Made by a program: the position numbers and the translations under genes
Shown here: in pieces, positions 41,865-51,107 of the stretch
Position numbering within the stretch: position 1 is the stretch's first letter
Layout of the letters: every line of letters starts with the position of its first letter
The notes under the pieces: generated by a model
Databases searched by the model: none
Seen by the model: the letters and a program-made list of their open reading frames with translations, nothing else
What the model was told of the DNA's origin: nothing
Origin: Nonlabens sp. YIK11
Lineage (GTDB): Bacteria; Bacteroidota; Bacteroidia; Flavobacteriales; Flavobacteriaceae
NCBI RefSeq assembly: GCF_001413925.1
Contig: NZ_LBMJ01000001.1
Location: 1,962,001-2,026,000 of the forward strand
Length of the DNA: 64,000 nt
Reading direction: 5' to 3'

Positions 41865-42479
41865 ATGAAAATATTTAATATAAAATACATGGTTCTTGCT
41901 CTAGCCGTTAGCGCTCTTGCAATAAGCTGTAATGATGATGATGACATTACAGATCCAATAACCGCAAGTACTGATTTTACAGGTACTTTTGTACAAGAAG
42001 ATCAAATGGGTCGTCCTGGAATCAACACTGTTTTTCCAACGACAAATGCTCAGGAAAATGCTTTTAACGTTACGATCCCTGCAAATCAAATTTCTCAATG
42101 GCAAGGTGTCTTTTCTGATAAAGTAGATGGACTTTATGCTGCTTACAGTAATACCGCTGGAACAACTCTCGAATATGAAACTAATATTTTAGGACTGAAC
42201 CAAACGTTATTGACGACAGCATTAGCTCTTGATGTTCTTCAAGTAGCACCTAATGCAACTGGACCAACAACCTATTTTGAAAGCACTTCAAACTTTTTGA
42301 CAGGAAGAAGATTACAAGATGACGTTATTGACGTTTCCTTAATCCTACTTTTTGGTGGAAACGATGGAGCACGTTTTGATGGTGATAACGGTACGCCAGA
42401 GCTTGTAACCGATAATGTAGGTTTGGAATCTGGAGTTACATCTACTACGTTCCCATACTTAGTACCAGCTAGTTTCTAG
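41865..42479 (+). CDS. DUF4331-family lipoprotein, C-terminal-type part
   Basis: 204 residues from ATG 41,865; the frame is open upstream to 41,814, but that would overlap the previous gene and lacks a signal. The lipobox AISCNDDDD lies around residue 20. The body carries the features of the C-terminal half of DUF4331: TDFTGTFVQEDQMGRPGINT, IPANQISQWQ and LTGRRLQDDVIDVSLILLFG. With its neighbour it looks like a DUF4331 protein divided in two secreted polypeptides. A terminator follows at 42,501. Confidence 0.85.
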   Translation: MKIFNIKYMVLALAVSALAISCNDDDDITDPITASTDFTGTFVQEDQMGRPGINTVFPTTNAQENAFNVTIPANQISQWQGVFSDKVDGLYAAYSNTAGTTLEYETNILGLNQTLLTTALALDVLQVAPNATGPTTYFESTSNFLTGRRLQDDVIDVSLILLFGGNDGARFDGDNGTPELVTDNVGLESGVTSTTFPYLVPASF

Positions 42480-42500
42480 AAAACTAGAATTTATAAACCT

Positions 42501-42531
42501 AGCCGATTCTTTAACTGGAATCGGCTTTGTT
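42501..42531 (+). terminator. Intrinsic terminator after the DUF4331 pair
   Basis: A 9-bp stem AGCCGATTC/GAATCGGCT with an 8-base loop and a T-rich tail (TTGTTATTTTT). It ends the DUF4331 unit, so the TPR gene may be separately transcribed or only partly read through. Confidence 0.85.
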
Positions 42532-42543
42532 ATTTTTACACTT

Positions 42544-43836
42544 ATGAAAAAGATATATTACGTTACCCTATTGTTGCTTATTTTGGTTTCTTGTCAAGAA
42601 GCTGAAAAAACAGTCTCAAAAAACATCACAGATCCTGCAGATTATGAGCAGTATCTCAACCAGTCAGAACAGCAGATCATTCAGGAATTAAAGACTGACA
42701 TTCAAGAGCTCAAGGATGAGGTCAATGGAGACTCCACAAGGATCGTGTGGAATGCCAGGATTGCAGGAAAGCTCAACACCTTATTTGATCTCACTGGAGA
42801 TGTAGCATATTTGAATGAGTCAGTTCGCTTTCGCGAAAGCGTAGTAAAACAAACAGCCATTAAACCAGAGAACGCAAAGCGTGCGTTGGCCCAAGCTTAT
42901 ATTAAACAACACCAATTTAAAAAAGCAGACAGCTTGATGTCCAGCTTTACTCAAACCTACAGCGCTCCAGAGAGCCAGCTCGTGCAATTTGATATTGCGA
43001 TGGAGTTGGGTGATTACTCTACCGCTGAAAATCTTCTGGACAGTCTTCGCAATACCAGCGACTACTCTTACCTCATACGCGCTGCAAAATGGAATGATCA
43101 CATAGGTCAACTGGAAACTACGATATCGCTTATGGAGCGCGCCATGAAACTAGCGGAACAAAGCGGTAGCCAGGCGAAGGTTTTATGGAGCTATTCCAAC
43201 ATTGCCGATTATTATGGCCACAATGGTCAATTAGATAAGTCCTATGAACATTATTTAAAGACCTTGGAACTAGATCCTACTAATACTTATGCCCTGAAAG
43301 GTATCGCATGGATTGCCTATTCTAATGATCGCGATCCCGCAGAAGCTAGAACAATCTTGGAAAAACTTCAAAAACGTCATCCTATACCAGATTATAATCT
43401 TGAACTGGCAGAGGTTGCCGCTTTTGAAAATAAAACAGACGAGGCAAACGCATTGAAAGAGGATTTTATGAGAAAAGTCAGTAATCCTGGATACGGAGCG
43501 ATGTACAACGCTTACAAAATCAATGAGCTCATTGATGCTGGAAAAACGCAGGAAGCCGTAGAACTGGCTTATATGGAAGTAAGCCACCGTGCCACACCTG
43601 AAACTTATGACTTATTAGGATATGCGCTGCTTAGAAATGGTAATCCTAAAGAGGCTTTGGCAAATCATGAAGAACACGTTATAGGTAAAACCTTTGAACC
43701 TGTAGCGCAATTCCATTCCGCACTGATTTTAAAAGAAAATGGGAGACTGGAAGAAGCGAACAGTTTTAAAGAGGAATTACTGGAAACAGAATATGAAATG
43801 GGTCCTATGACCTATAAAGAAATCCAGTCTATTTAA
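42544..43836 (+). CDS. TPR-repeat lipoprotein
   Basis: 430 residues. The lipoprotein signal ends in LVSCQEA. The rest is a chain of tetratricopeptide-like helices (for example KVLWSYSNIADYYGHNGQLD, then KSYEHYLKTLELDPTNTYAL). It is probably an outer-membrane-anchored binding protein. It follows the DUF4331 pair, a combination I recall from other flavobacteria, suggesting a shared pathway. A host palindrome at 42,826 encodes VRFRES near residue 95. Confidence 0.85.
   Translation: MKKIYYVTLLLLILVSCQEAEKTVSKNITDPADYEQYLNQSEQQIIQELKTDIQELKDEVNGDSTRIVWNARIAGKLNTLFDLTGDVAYLNESVRFRESVVKQTAIKPENAKRALAQAYIKQHQFKKADSLMSSFTQTYSAPESQLVQFDIAMELGDYSTAENLLDSLRNTSDYSYLIRAAKWNDHIGQLETTISLMERAMKLAEQSGSQAKVLWSYSNIADYYGHNGQLDKSYEHYLKTLELDPTNTYALKGIAWIAYSNDRDPAEARTILEKLQKRHPIPDYNLELAEVAAFENKTDEANALKEDFMRKVSNPGYGAMYNAYKINELIDAGKTQEAVELAYMEVSHRATPETYDLLGYALLRNGNPKEALANHEEHVIGKTFEPVAQFHSALILKENGRLEEANSFKEELLETEYEMGPMTYKEIQSI
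42826..42841. repeat. Host palindromic repeat, copy 5 (inside a coding sequence)
   Basis: CGCTTTCGCGAAAGCG inside the TPR lipoprotein, translated as RFRESV. Confidence 0.9.
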
Positions 43837-43928
43837 AACCATAACCATTTATTCTACGTATCTATAAACAGATAGTTAGTCACTCTAGGCTTGAGAAATC
43901 TAGAGTACTATTGGTTGGTTAGTTTAGG

Positions 43929-43961
43929 AATGCCTGATTCGCAAGAGTTAGGCATTTTTTT
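43929..43961 (+). terminator. Terminator after the TPR lipoprotein
   Basis: A 7-bp stem AATGCCT/AGGCATT with a 14-base loop, followed by a run of T. It lies 92 bases after the stop. Confidence 0.75.
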
Positions 43962-44065
43962 GTTTGTGAAATAAACATACCGATATAGTAGGCTACAATT
44001 TCAAATATTAATGTGTTATATAATGGTTTGGAATTGCGCAGAATTCTTTTGAGCGTCACCTAAAA

Positions 44066-44098
44066 AAAGCCGCAACCTTGAGATAAGGTCGCGGCTTT
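44066..44098 (-). terminator. Terminator after the anti-sigma gene, bidirectional shape
   Basis: AAAGCCGC-A-ACCTT pairs with AAGGT-C-GCGGCTTT across one mismatch, with a 5-base loop. A run of A on the left gives the T tract for leftward transcription. Confidence 0.8.
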
Positions 44099-44120
44099 GT
44101 AAATTAATGTGGTGCTAGGA

Positions 44121-44891
44121 TTACTCTATAACTCCTAAAGTATATAGTCTCTCTAGAGTAGGAGAAGGGCTTCCACCGGCTTTTTCTAGAGTAATACCAA
44201 AGGCTTGCGTATCAAAAGAGTTTTCAAATTCTATGAACTTTTGATCATTCATGGCCATCACACCTAGACTAGTAGGAGTCAAAGGATTTAATGTTAAGGA
44301 CCATAATTGGTAAGTCATATCTTCTGGAGCTTCTGGCAACCCAGAAACATCAACGTAAGTTTTATCTGTAACCGGATTGTGAAACGCAACAGCGCTAGTG
44401 TTGGCATAATCACCTTGACCAGCAAGATTGACTTTAACGGTGTTTTTATCTTTAATAAATGCAAGTGCCTCTTGATAATCTGCATTGAGTCCGTCAAGTT
44501 GTTCTAGCTCATTATTCAGTATATTATTGGTACGCTCCGTATCAACCAGCTGTTCATTAAGGCTTGTGTTTTCATGGAAGAAGTACCCAGCACTTATAAA
44601 GAGCAATACCGCAGCTGCCCATCCTAGATATTGACTCCAGTTGATGGAATCCTCATCACGACTTTGTTCCTTTATGTACCTGCGTAGGTTTTCATAAATC
44701 TTGACCTCGTCAATTTTAGGTGATATCCCAGCAGCAAGTTTAAAGTAAGCATCCTCGATTTGCTGAACTTCTAATTGAAGCTCATCACTCTCGTTGATCT
44801 GCTTTGAGATCTCTCTAGAACGCTCCCGTGACAATACACCACAAACGTACGCCTCTAGATCTCCGCTATTTTTTAATTCTTCTAACGTCAT
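44121..44891 (-). CDS. RskA-like anti-sigma factor
   Basis: 256 residues. The N-terminal anti-sigma part reads LEAYVCGVLSRERSREISKQ. One membrane helix (WAAAVLLFISAGYFF, about residues 92-108) is followed by a coiled coil. The periplasmic RskA-type domain has SGLPEAPEDMTYQLWSLTLN and FGITLEKAGGSPSPTLERLY. It holds the ECF sigma factor encoded directly upstream in check. The sigma stop overlaps this start by one base (44,891). Confidence 0.9.
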   Translation of the reverse strand: MTLEELKNSGDLEAYVCGVLSRERSREISKQINESDELQLEVQQIEDAYFKLAAGISPKIDEVKIYENLRRYIKEQSRDEDSINWSQYLGWAAAVLLFISAGYFFHENTSLNEQLVDTERTNNILNNELEQLDGLNADYQEALAFIKDKNTVKVNLAGQGDYANTSAVAFHNPVTDKTYVDVSGLPEAPEDMTYQLWSLTLNPLTPTSLGVMAMNDQKFIEFENSFDTQAFGITLEKAGGSPSPTLERLYTLGVIE

Positions 44892-45427
44892 TAGTTGATC
44901 ATCATTTCTCGTAAATTATTCAAACACCTTCTGTGTCTGGTCTTTAATGTGCCAGATGGCATATCCAGCTCTTTAGCGCCATCCTTAAAGGTGAATCCTT
45001 TAAAGAAAATAATATCGATGATTTTTACACACATGGGCTCTAGTTTTTCTACCCATTGTTTGATAAACATTCCATCTGTTTGATCATCGAGATTTTCATT
45101 GGACACTATAACATCTACGAAATTATCGGTACTTAAGTTTTTAAGGCTGTTCTTATGATTTTTGCTGCGCAGGTAATCTATAGATGCATTACGAGCTATA
45201 TTGAGCGTCCAGGTAAAAAACCTCCCAGAGGATTTATCATAGCTATTCGCATTTTTCCAGATTTTAATAAATACATCTTGTAGAATCTCTTGTGCAACAT
45301 CTTCATTTTTCACGATGGCAAAGATGACTCCATGCAATGCCTTGTGATATCGTTCATATATTCTATTAAAAGCGACCTCGCTGCCTTCTTGTAAGCGAGC
45401 AATTAATAGATCTGGTTGTGCATTCAT
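44891..45427 (-). CDS. ECF-type RNA polymerase sigma factor
   Basis: 178 residues. Region 2 includes YHKALHGVIFAIVKNEDVAQ, then EILQDVFIKIWKNANSYDKS and GRFFTWTLNIARNASIDYLR. Region 4 at the end reads KDGAKELDMPSGTLKTRHRR, with the HTH. It is paired with the RskA-like anti-sigma factor downstream. The superoxide dismutase gene lies upstream behind a terminator, so a link to oxidative stress is possible but not shown. Confidence 0.95.
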   Translation of the reverse strand: MNAQPDLLIARLQEGSEVAFNRIYERYHKALHGVIFAIVKNEDVAQEILQDVFIKIWKNANSYDKSSGRFFTWTLNIARNASIDYLRSKNHKNSLKNLSTDNFVDVIVSNENLDDQTDGMFIKQWVEKLEPMCVKIIDIIFFKGFTFKDGAKELDMPSGTLKTRHRRCLNNLREMMIN

Positions 45428-45461
45428 AATGTATTTTAAGGATTTTTAAAGATGCAAAAAA

Positions 45462-45490
45462 AAATCTACAAGCTATAGGCTTGTAGATTT
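45462..45490 (-). terminator. Intrinsic terminator after sodC
   Basis: A 12-bp perfect stem AAATCTACAAGC/GCTTGTAGATTT with a 5-base loop, and a long T tract on the minus strand. Confidence 0.92.
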
Positions 45491-45513
45491 CTTATTTTTA
45501 GGGAAGGAAGTAA

Positions 45514-46110
45514 CTATTCAATCACACCGCATGCGACTCTTGCGCCAGCAGCACCACTAGGTTGTGAAGTGAAATCGTCTGCAGTTGCGTGTACGATAAC
45601 ACCTTTACCTACAATGTTTTTAGTTTCGTCATCACAGCCTATACACCACTTATCTGTAGAAAATTGAAGTACTGCAACACCTTCACCGTCAGCTTCAAGA
45701 TTTCCTATATCGCCCATGTGGTAGCTACCATCACCCCAATCGCCGTGCTCATCTGATGTAGGATTCCAGTGTCCACCAGCGCTTGAACCGTCCATGGCGC
45801 TACAATCCCCATTTTCATGAATATGGATAGCATGTGTCCCAGCGGTAAGTCCTGTAAGATTAGCACTCATGCTTACAACACCATTTTCTTCTACAAAACG
45901 GATTGATCCCGTAACATTGCTTTCACTTTTGGATCCCATAGGAACTACAATCGATTTTTTCTCATCCATTTCGGCGTTATCCATTTCCTCGTTCATTTCA
46001 ACTTCTTCAGTTTCCATGTTGTTTTCATCCATTGCGTCGCTTTCTTTTTCTTTACAAGAGACCGTGAAAACTAGTGCCATGATCATGATGGCTACGTTTA
46101 ATTTTTTCAT
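45514..46110 (-). CDS. sodC: Cu-Zn superoxide dismutase, lipoprotein
   Basis: 198 residues. The lipoprotein signal ends in FTVSCKEKES. An acidic, Met/Glu-rich linker (residues 25-52) follows, and then the SodC domain. Metal ligands are visible in HAIHIHENGDCS, GGHWNP, HMGDIGN and VIVHATADDF. The C-terminal signature GAAGARVACGVIE includes the disulfide cysteine. It converts superoxide to peroxide at the cell envelope. Monocistronic, ended by the hairpin at 45,462. Confidence 0.95.
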   Translation of the reverse strand: MKKLNVAIMIMALVFTVSCKEKESDAMDENNMETEEVEMNEEMDNAEMDEKKSIVVPMGSKSESNVTGSIRFVEENGVVSMSANLTGLTAGTHAIHIHENGDCSAMDGSSAGGHWNPTSDEHGDWGDGSYHMGDIGNLEADGEGVAVLQFSTDKWCIGCDDETKNIVGKGVIVHATADDFTSQPSGAAGARVACGVIE

Positions 46111-46204
46111 TTGATTTTTTTTAGTGATTAGATTTGATGGTTAAAGTTAGTCAAGTGCTTTACCATGACCAACCATTTCACAATTCTTTAAAAATCAATT
46201 CATT

Positions 46205-46699
46205 TTAATAGGGTAATAGTTTCTCAAACCTGATGGGGTTAAGATTTCCCATTTTCAGATTTTCCATCGCGTTGAGCGCCACATCGACTCTTTTTTGAGA
46301 ATCCTTGATGCCATAAATCATGAAAATGATGTTACGTTGTTTACCAGGCAATAGGGATTCAAAGATTTCATAAGCTTCATAATCACTTAATAGAACCGCT
46401 TCCAATTCTTCCGTCAAAGGCGCTTGATACTTGCTAGTATCTTCTTTCATGTTGACCTTGACTGTATCACCTTCTTCTAGGGCTAAGGCTTTTTTGTTTG
46501 CCTTTGAGAGCATTAAGTATTTGATACCTTTTCTTTTGATAACACCAGCATAGAGCGTTATTTCCTTTCCCGAAACGTTTAAATCTGCTACGACTCTTTT
46601 GATTTTTGCTGATTCAAGCTGTTCTGAGATATCCTCTGGTATGACCAAGGCGCCAACCCAACCATTATGCGTCAATGTGGTTTCAAAAGTGAAGATCAT
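46205..46699 (-). CDS. DUF1905 / YdeI-like protein
   Basis: 164 residues. The N-terminal half is a DUF1905 beta-barrel-like domain (WVGALVIPEDISEQLESAKI, KEITLYAGVIKRKGIKYLML). The C-terminal helical half (LTEELEAVLLSDYEAYEIFE) is the 'bacteriocin-protection' YdeI/OmpD-associated type. It overlaps the hydrolase-OsmC gene by 4 bases (ATGA) and forms the last gene of that operon. The biochemical role is unknown. Confidence 0.85.
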   Translation of the reverse strand: MIFTFETTLTHNGWVGALVIPEDISEQLESAKIKRVVADLNVSGKEITLYAGVIKRKGIKYLMLSKANKKALALEEGDTVKVNMKEDTSKYQAPLTEELEAVLLSDYEAYEIFESLLPGKQRNIIFMIYGIKDSQKRVDVALNAMENLKMGNLNPIRFEKLLPY

Positions 46700-47907
46700 A
46701 ACAGGTGTGTGATCACTTGAGTTTTGGAATGTAGGGTTCTATGCACGGGACATTTATCGGCTATTTCCAGTAGTTTTTTAATTTGGTGATCCTCCAGTTC
46801 TTCAGGGAATTTGATGTGTCTTGTGAAGGTGTCAATTTTGGAGCTATTGTCTTCGCAGTTTTCACAGTCAGCGGCATGCTGCTTGTCATACGTCACATGA
46901 CATTCTACATCTTCCACGTGCCATTTTTTACGCTTGGAATACATCTGTATCGTCATCACGGTACAGGATGCTAGTCCGCTGGATAATAAATCGTATGGAG
47001 TAGGACCGTAGTCATTTCCTTTAATTTCTAGCGGCTCATCCACGGTTAAGTAATGATTTCCAGCTTTAACTTGGGTAGTGAAACCATCTGCTGCATTAAG
47101 ACTTGCAGCGATTTCATGTTGGGATTTAATGGTCTTAATTTCTGGTAATTCTAGATAACGACTGGCCCAACCCGCAATCACATTGCCTACATAATGACTG
47201 TCTTCCTTGTTGGTAAGAAGATGGTCTGCGCCGTCCAGACTCAAAAAGCTTTTGGGATGGATCGCCGCGTGATACAATCGTTCTGCATGCTGTATTCCAA
47301 CCGTGTTGTCTTGTGGTGAATGACAAATCAACAATGGTTTGCGCATATCTTTCAAGGTTTGCGTCAACATCTGTTCATCCACATCGCGTAGGAACTGCTC
47401 CTTGATTTTAAACGGGCGACCGCTCAATTCTACTACGGCTTCTCCATTTTCAATAATGGCTTCAATTTGATCGCCGAAAAGGTGTTTCACATGCTTTGTG
47501 TCGCTAGGTGTCCCTATGGTTGCTACAGCTTGAATGGATTCCGCTTTCGCGGAAGCGAAAATTATAGCAGCACCACCTAAGGAATGACCTATGGCGAGTG
47601 ATGGCGCTTTATGATGAGTCGACAGGTAATCTATGGCGGCCAGCAGATCCTCGACATTGCCAGAGAAATTTGTGTCTCCAAAATCACCGTCAGAATCGCC
47701 CAAGCCTGTAAAATCAAACCTAAGCACGCCAAAACCTGAAGATGTCAAGGCTCGCGTGATATTGCGGGTCGCCGTAAAGTTTTTACTACAGGTGAAACAA
47801 TGTGCAAAAACCGCATAATTATGCGGTTTTTGATCAATAGGTAATTCCAGGCGACCACTTAGTTCATAGCCATCTGCATTCTGGAAGGTGATTTTTTCCA
47901 TTTTCAT
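46696..47907 (-). CDS. Alpha/beta hydrolase fused to OsmC peroxidase domain
   Basis: 403 residues. Residues ~1-255 are an alpha/beta hydrolase: AHCFTCSKNFTATRNITRAL oxyanion region, nucleophile in IGHSLGGAAII, and a histidine in GADHLLT. Residues ~260-403 are an OsmC/Ohr-like domain with the redox cysteines in LASCTVMTIQMYSKRKKW and ADKCPVHRTL. Such fusions are known and may couple ester hydrolysis and hydroperoxide removal. A variant host palindrome at 47,542 lies in frame. It starts 6 bases after the VPS10-like gene. Confidence 0.92.
   Translation of the reverse strand: MKMEKITFQNADGYELSGRLELPIDQKPHNYAVFAHCFTCSKNFTATRNITRALTSSGFGVLRFDFTGLGDSDGDFGDTNFSGNVEDLLAAIDYLSTHHKAPSLAIGHSLGGAAIIFASAKAESIQAVATIGTPSDTKHVKHLFGDQIEAIIENGEAVVELSGRPFKIKEQFLRDVDEQMLTQTLKDMRKPLLICHSPQDNTVGIQHAERLYHAAIHPKSFLSLDGADHLLTNKEDSHYVGNVIAGWASRYLELPEIKTIKSQHEIAASLNAADGFTTQVKAGNHYLTVDEPLEIKGNDYGPTPYDLLSSGLASCTVMTIQMYSKRKKWHVEDVECHVTYDKQHAADCENCEDNSSKIDTFTRHIKFPEELEDHQIKKLLEIADKCPVHRTLHSKTQVITHLL
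47542..47557. repeat. Host palindromic repeat, copy 6 (variant, inside a coding sequence)
   Basis: CGCTTTCGCGGAAGCG, one base changed from the consensus, translated on the minus strand as part of FASAKAES. Confidence 0.85.
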
Positions 47908-47913
47908 AGGCTA

Positions 47914-50900
47914 CTATTCCCAAAGGTTGATCTGGACATTTTTCATTTCGTTTTTGTAGGGTTCCCATGTCTGGTCCAGCCACTGTTGCGTTTCGGTCAT
48001 GGCTTTGTTGGCAGCTTGTTGGGCTTGCTCGAACAACTGGCTTTCCGTTTTGGTTTGTGGACCTTGACGGCTATCGATGTATCCACGTGCGCTACCTATG
48101 CGTTGGGTAACTGTAACCTCTGGATTGCGCGTTATTCCTTGTCGCTTATCGATTGTACCAAAGTATTTTGCCTGTTCATTTTCAATGGCTTTGATTATGG
48201 AATCTGTGGTTTTTATTTGTTCTTCATACGCCTTTTTATCCTTTTCTTTAAGCATAGCGTTGAAAGAGGTGGCTGTTTTTTTGTTTTCGGCAAGTTTTTG
48301 AGTGATTTCATAAACCTCTTGGGTCAATGCTTCCAGCTTTTTCATGGCGTCATATTTTGCCTTACGGTCTGCTGCGGTTAATTCATCCACTCGTGGGTCA
48401 TCCTCAACGGTAATCATGGTTTCACTAGTGACATCACCATATTCCATTACTGCTTTATAGGTTCCTGGCAATACATCTACACCAGCGTTTTCCCTTTTGC
48501 TCTTATTGATATTGCGAGATGGATAATTGCCACCTTTCTCGCGCAGTCTCCAGCTCCATTGATAGATTCCTGTTTCTTTGGGAGCTTTGGATTCCAAGGT
48601 CCTGATCAAACGGTCACCATCGTAAATTTTAAGGCGTATGGTGTCTCTGGCCGTGCTATCTACCTGCTTGGAAAGCTCCTTGTCAAAGTAATATTTGAAA
48701 GATCCTGAGCTGCCGCGGTTCTCACCTTGATAAATGGCATCACCACCAAAACGGCTTCCGGTAGGTTGTTGATATCTTGCTTGATAGGCGATAGGCGGTT
48801 CAAAAAGTTTGATGGGTTGATCGTATTTCGCTTTCGCGGAAGCGATATCCTTCAATGGTCTAATGTCATCCAGCACCCATGCGGCACGTCCGAAGGTTCC
48901 TATTACAAGATCCTGCTCACGTGGGTGAATCACTAGATCTTTTACGGAAACCGTAGGGAAACCATTGGTGTATTTTACCCAATTCTCGCCAGCATCAATA
49001 GAGATGTAAAGTCCATCGTCTGTACCTAGGAACATGAGATTGTTCTGGTCTGGAGCCTCTATTATGCTTAACGTATAGCTTTCTACATCGTCTGCATCTA
49101 CAATGCGTTTCCAGCTCTTACCATAATCTGTAGTGCGGTAGGCGTACGGCTCATAGTTGAACCTGCGGTAGTCATTTGCGACTAGTAGGGCATGACCTTT
49201 TTTAGTTGCAGATGCTTTGATTTGTGCAATCCAGCTTCCTTCAGGCAGACCTTTAAGTCCTTTACTAATGTCTGTCCAGCTGCCGCCGCCATCTTTAGTT
49301 ACATGAACGCGACCGTCGTCAGATCCTGTATAAATAACATTGCGCTCTGCGGCGCTAGGTTCGATGACAAGTAATGTGGTATGATTTTCTGCTCCAGTGG
49401 CATCCATGGTCAATCCACCAGATTCTCCTTGTTTTTGCTTTTCAGGATCGTTAGTGGTCAAATCTGGACTGATCACGGTCCAAGTCAAACCTTTGTCAGT
49501 GGACTTATGTACGAATTGGCTCCCAAAATACAGAGTACTGCTATCAAATGGATCGATGTTTATTGCCGAATTCCAGTTGAATCGCAATTCAACATCTGGA
49601 TCTGGATGTGTAGGTTTAACGCTATAGTTATTTCCTGTCTGCCAGTCAAATCGCTGCACAGAACCTTGCTGACTCATGGAATATCCAAAACGACTGTTGT
49701 CTGGATCTGGAACCACGTCAAAACCATCGCCAAAGCTAATTTCCTGCCAGTAGCTATTTCTTATTCCTTGATCGCGCCAGGTGTAGGCAGGACCGCGCCA
49801 GCTACCATTATCTTGCATACCGCCATAAACATTGTAAGGTATGTCCATATCTACATTGATATGGTAGAATTGTGCAACCGGTAAATTACCTATGAATCTC
49901 CAGGATTTACCTCTATCTCGAGTGATGTTCAAACCACCGTCGTTTCCATCAATCATAAAGGAGCCATCTTGAGGATGTATGTACCAGGCATGGTGGTCTG
50001 GATGCACACCATTGTTAGCGCCGTAAGCTGGCATCAATTGTTCAAAGTTTTTACCACCATCTTCAGAAACGTTGACATAAGTAAACACAGAATACACGCG
50101 GTTCTCATTAATAGGATCCACATAGATTTCAGAGTAATAGAAAGGTCTGTTACCTATATCACTCTTGTCATTGATCTTTTTCCAGTTAAAACCACCATCT
50201 TCACTTTTGTAGAGGGCATTCTTTTTGGCTTCAACCAGAGCATAAATAATATTTGGATTGCTGCGAGCTATGGCAACACCTATGCGTCCCAACTCACCGC
50301 CTGGAAGACCTTCCTTATCGGTCATTTTTTTCCAGTTTGCGCCACCATCATGAGTGATGTAGAGACCAGAACCTTCACCACCAGATTTAAAGAACCATGG
50401 ATCACGCTTGTGTTCCCACATGGCTGCTATTAGTTTATTGGGATTGCTAGGATCCATCACTAGATCTGCCGCACCAGATTTGTCGTTGGTGTATAAAATC
50501 TTGTTCCAGGTTTTCCCGCCATCAGTAGTTTTAAACACACCACGTTCTGGATGCTCGCCCCATGGAGAGCCTATGGCTGCGGCATAAACAACATCTGGAT
50601 TTGTAGGGTCAATGACGACTCTATGAATATGTCGGGTCTTCTCAAGACCCATGGATTGCCAGGATTTTCCAGCATCCAGCGACTTGAAGATCCCGTATCC
50701 ACCGTTGAGTGAATTACGAGGGTTTCCTTCTCCTGTTCCAGCCCAGATAATGCTAGGGTTGGACTGCTGTATCGCAACCGCACCTATGGAAGCCGTGACT
50801 TGATCGTCAAAAATGGGTTCCCAGGCGATGCCGCCACTTTCAGATTTCCATAAACCACCACTGGCAGTACCTGTATATATGATATCTGGATTACTTTCTA

Positions 50901-51045
50901 CCACATCGATGGCAGTCACGCGTCCCGACATGCCGCCAGGACCTATATTTCTAGGTTTGAGATTTTTAACCAGATCTAGATCCAGCTTTTGTGAAACGCC
51001 CAGTAAAGGCACTAATAGAAGTAGTAAAAAGGTATAATTCTTCAT
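47914..51045 (-). CDS. Secreted VPS10/sortilin-like beta-propeller protein
   Basis: 1,043 residues with a signal peptide (MKNYTFLLLLLVPLLGVSQ). The first ~750 residues contain many BNR/Asp-box-like repeats (SESGGIAWEP, SLDAGKSWQSMGL, TTDGGKTWNKILY, THDGGANWKKMTD), typical of the 'photosystem II stability factor-like' and VPS10-like ten-bladed propellers. The C-terminal part has a beta sandwich and a helical region (YDAMKKLEALTQEVYEITQK). It is exported and probably extracellular. The substrate is unknown. It starts a three-gene operon with the hydrolase-OsmC and DUF1905 genes. Confidence 0.85.
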   Translation of the reverse strand: MKNYTFLLLLLVPLLGVSQKLDLDLVKNLKPRNIGPGGMSGRVTAIDVVESNPDIIYTGTASGGLWKSESGGIAWEPIFDDQVTASIGAVAIQQSNPSIIWAGTGEGNPRNSLNGGYGIFKSLDAGKSWQSMGLEKTRHIHRVVIDPTNPDVVYAAAIGSPWGEHPERGVFKTTDGGKTWNKILYTNDKSGAADLVMDPSNPNKLIAAMWEHKRDPWFFKSGGEGSGLYITHDGGANWKKMTDKEGLPGGELGRIGVAIARSNPNIIYALVEAKKNALYKSEDGGFNWKKINDKSDIGNRPFYYSEIYVDPINENRVYSVFTYVNVSEDGGKNFEQLMPAYGANNGVHPDHHAWYIHPQDGSFMIDGNDGGLNITRDRGKSWRFIGNLPVAQFYHINVDMDIPYNVYGGMQDNGSWRGPAYTWRDQGIRNSYWQEISFGDGFDVVPDPDNSRFGYSMSQQGSVQRFDWQTGNNYSVKPTHPDPDVELRFNWNSAINIDPFDSSTLYFGSQFVHKSTDKGLTWTVISPDLTTNDPEKQKQGESGGLTMDATGAENHTTLLVIEPSAAERNVIYTGSDDGRVHVTKDGGGSWTDISKGLKGLPEGSWIAQIKASATKKGHALLVANDYRRFNYEPYAYRTTDYGKSWKRIVDADDVESYTLSIIEAPDQNNLMFLGTDDGLYISIDAGENWVKYTNGFPTVSVKDLVIHPREQDLVIGTFGRAAWVLDDIRPLKDIASAKAKYDQPIKLFEPPIAYQARYQQPTGSRFGGDAIYQGENRGSSGSFKYYFDKELSKQVDSTARDTIRLKIYDGDRLIRTLESKAPKETGIYQWSWRLREKGGNYPSRNINKSKRENAGVDVLPGTYKAVMEYGDVTSETMITVEDDPRVDELTAADRKAKYDAMKKLEALTQEVYEITQKLAENKKTATSFNAMLKEKDKKAYEEQIKTTDSIIKAIENEQAKYFGTIDKRQGITRNPEVTVTQRIGSARGYIDSRQGPQTKTESQLFEQAQQAANKAMTETQQWLDQTWEPYKNEMKNVQINLWE
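48829..48844. repeat. Host palindromic repeat, copy 7 (variant, inside a coding sequence)
   Basis: CGCTTTCGCGGAAGCG inside the VPS10-like gene, translated as part of IASAKAKYD on the minus strand. The same variant occurs at 47,542. Confidence 0.85.
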
Positions 51046-51083
51046 GAAACTAAATTAAGTTTCTAAAGATATGAATTGATTTT

Positions 51084-51099
51084 CGCTTTCGCGAAAGCG
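51084..51099. repeat. Host palindromic repeat, copy 8 (intergenic)
   Basis: CGCTTTCGCGAAAGCG between the amine oxidase stop and the VPS10-like start. Confidence 0.9.
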
Positions 51100-51107
51100 A
51101 ACCTACC

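Larger units (their letters stand above)
43837..44120. other. Intergenic region with two terminators
   Basis: A space between the convergent TPR lipoprotein and anti-sigma genes. Terminators lie at 43,929 and 44,066; no gene was seen. Confidence 0.7.

Noticed and set aside
49381..49884. Rightward frame of 167 codons
   Set aside because: Antisense to the VPS10-like gene; no signal or domain.
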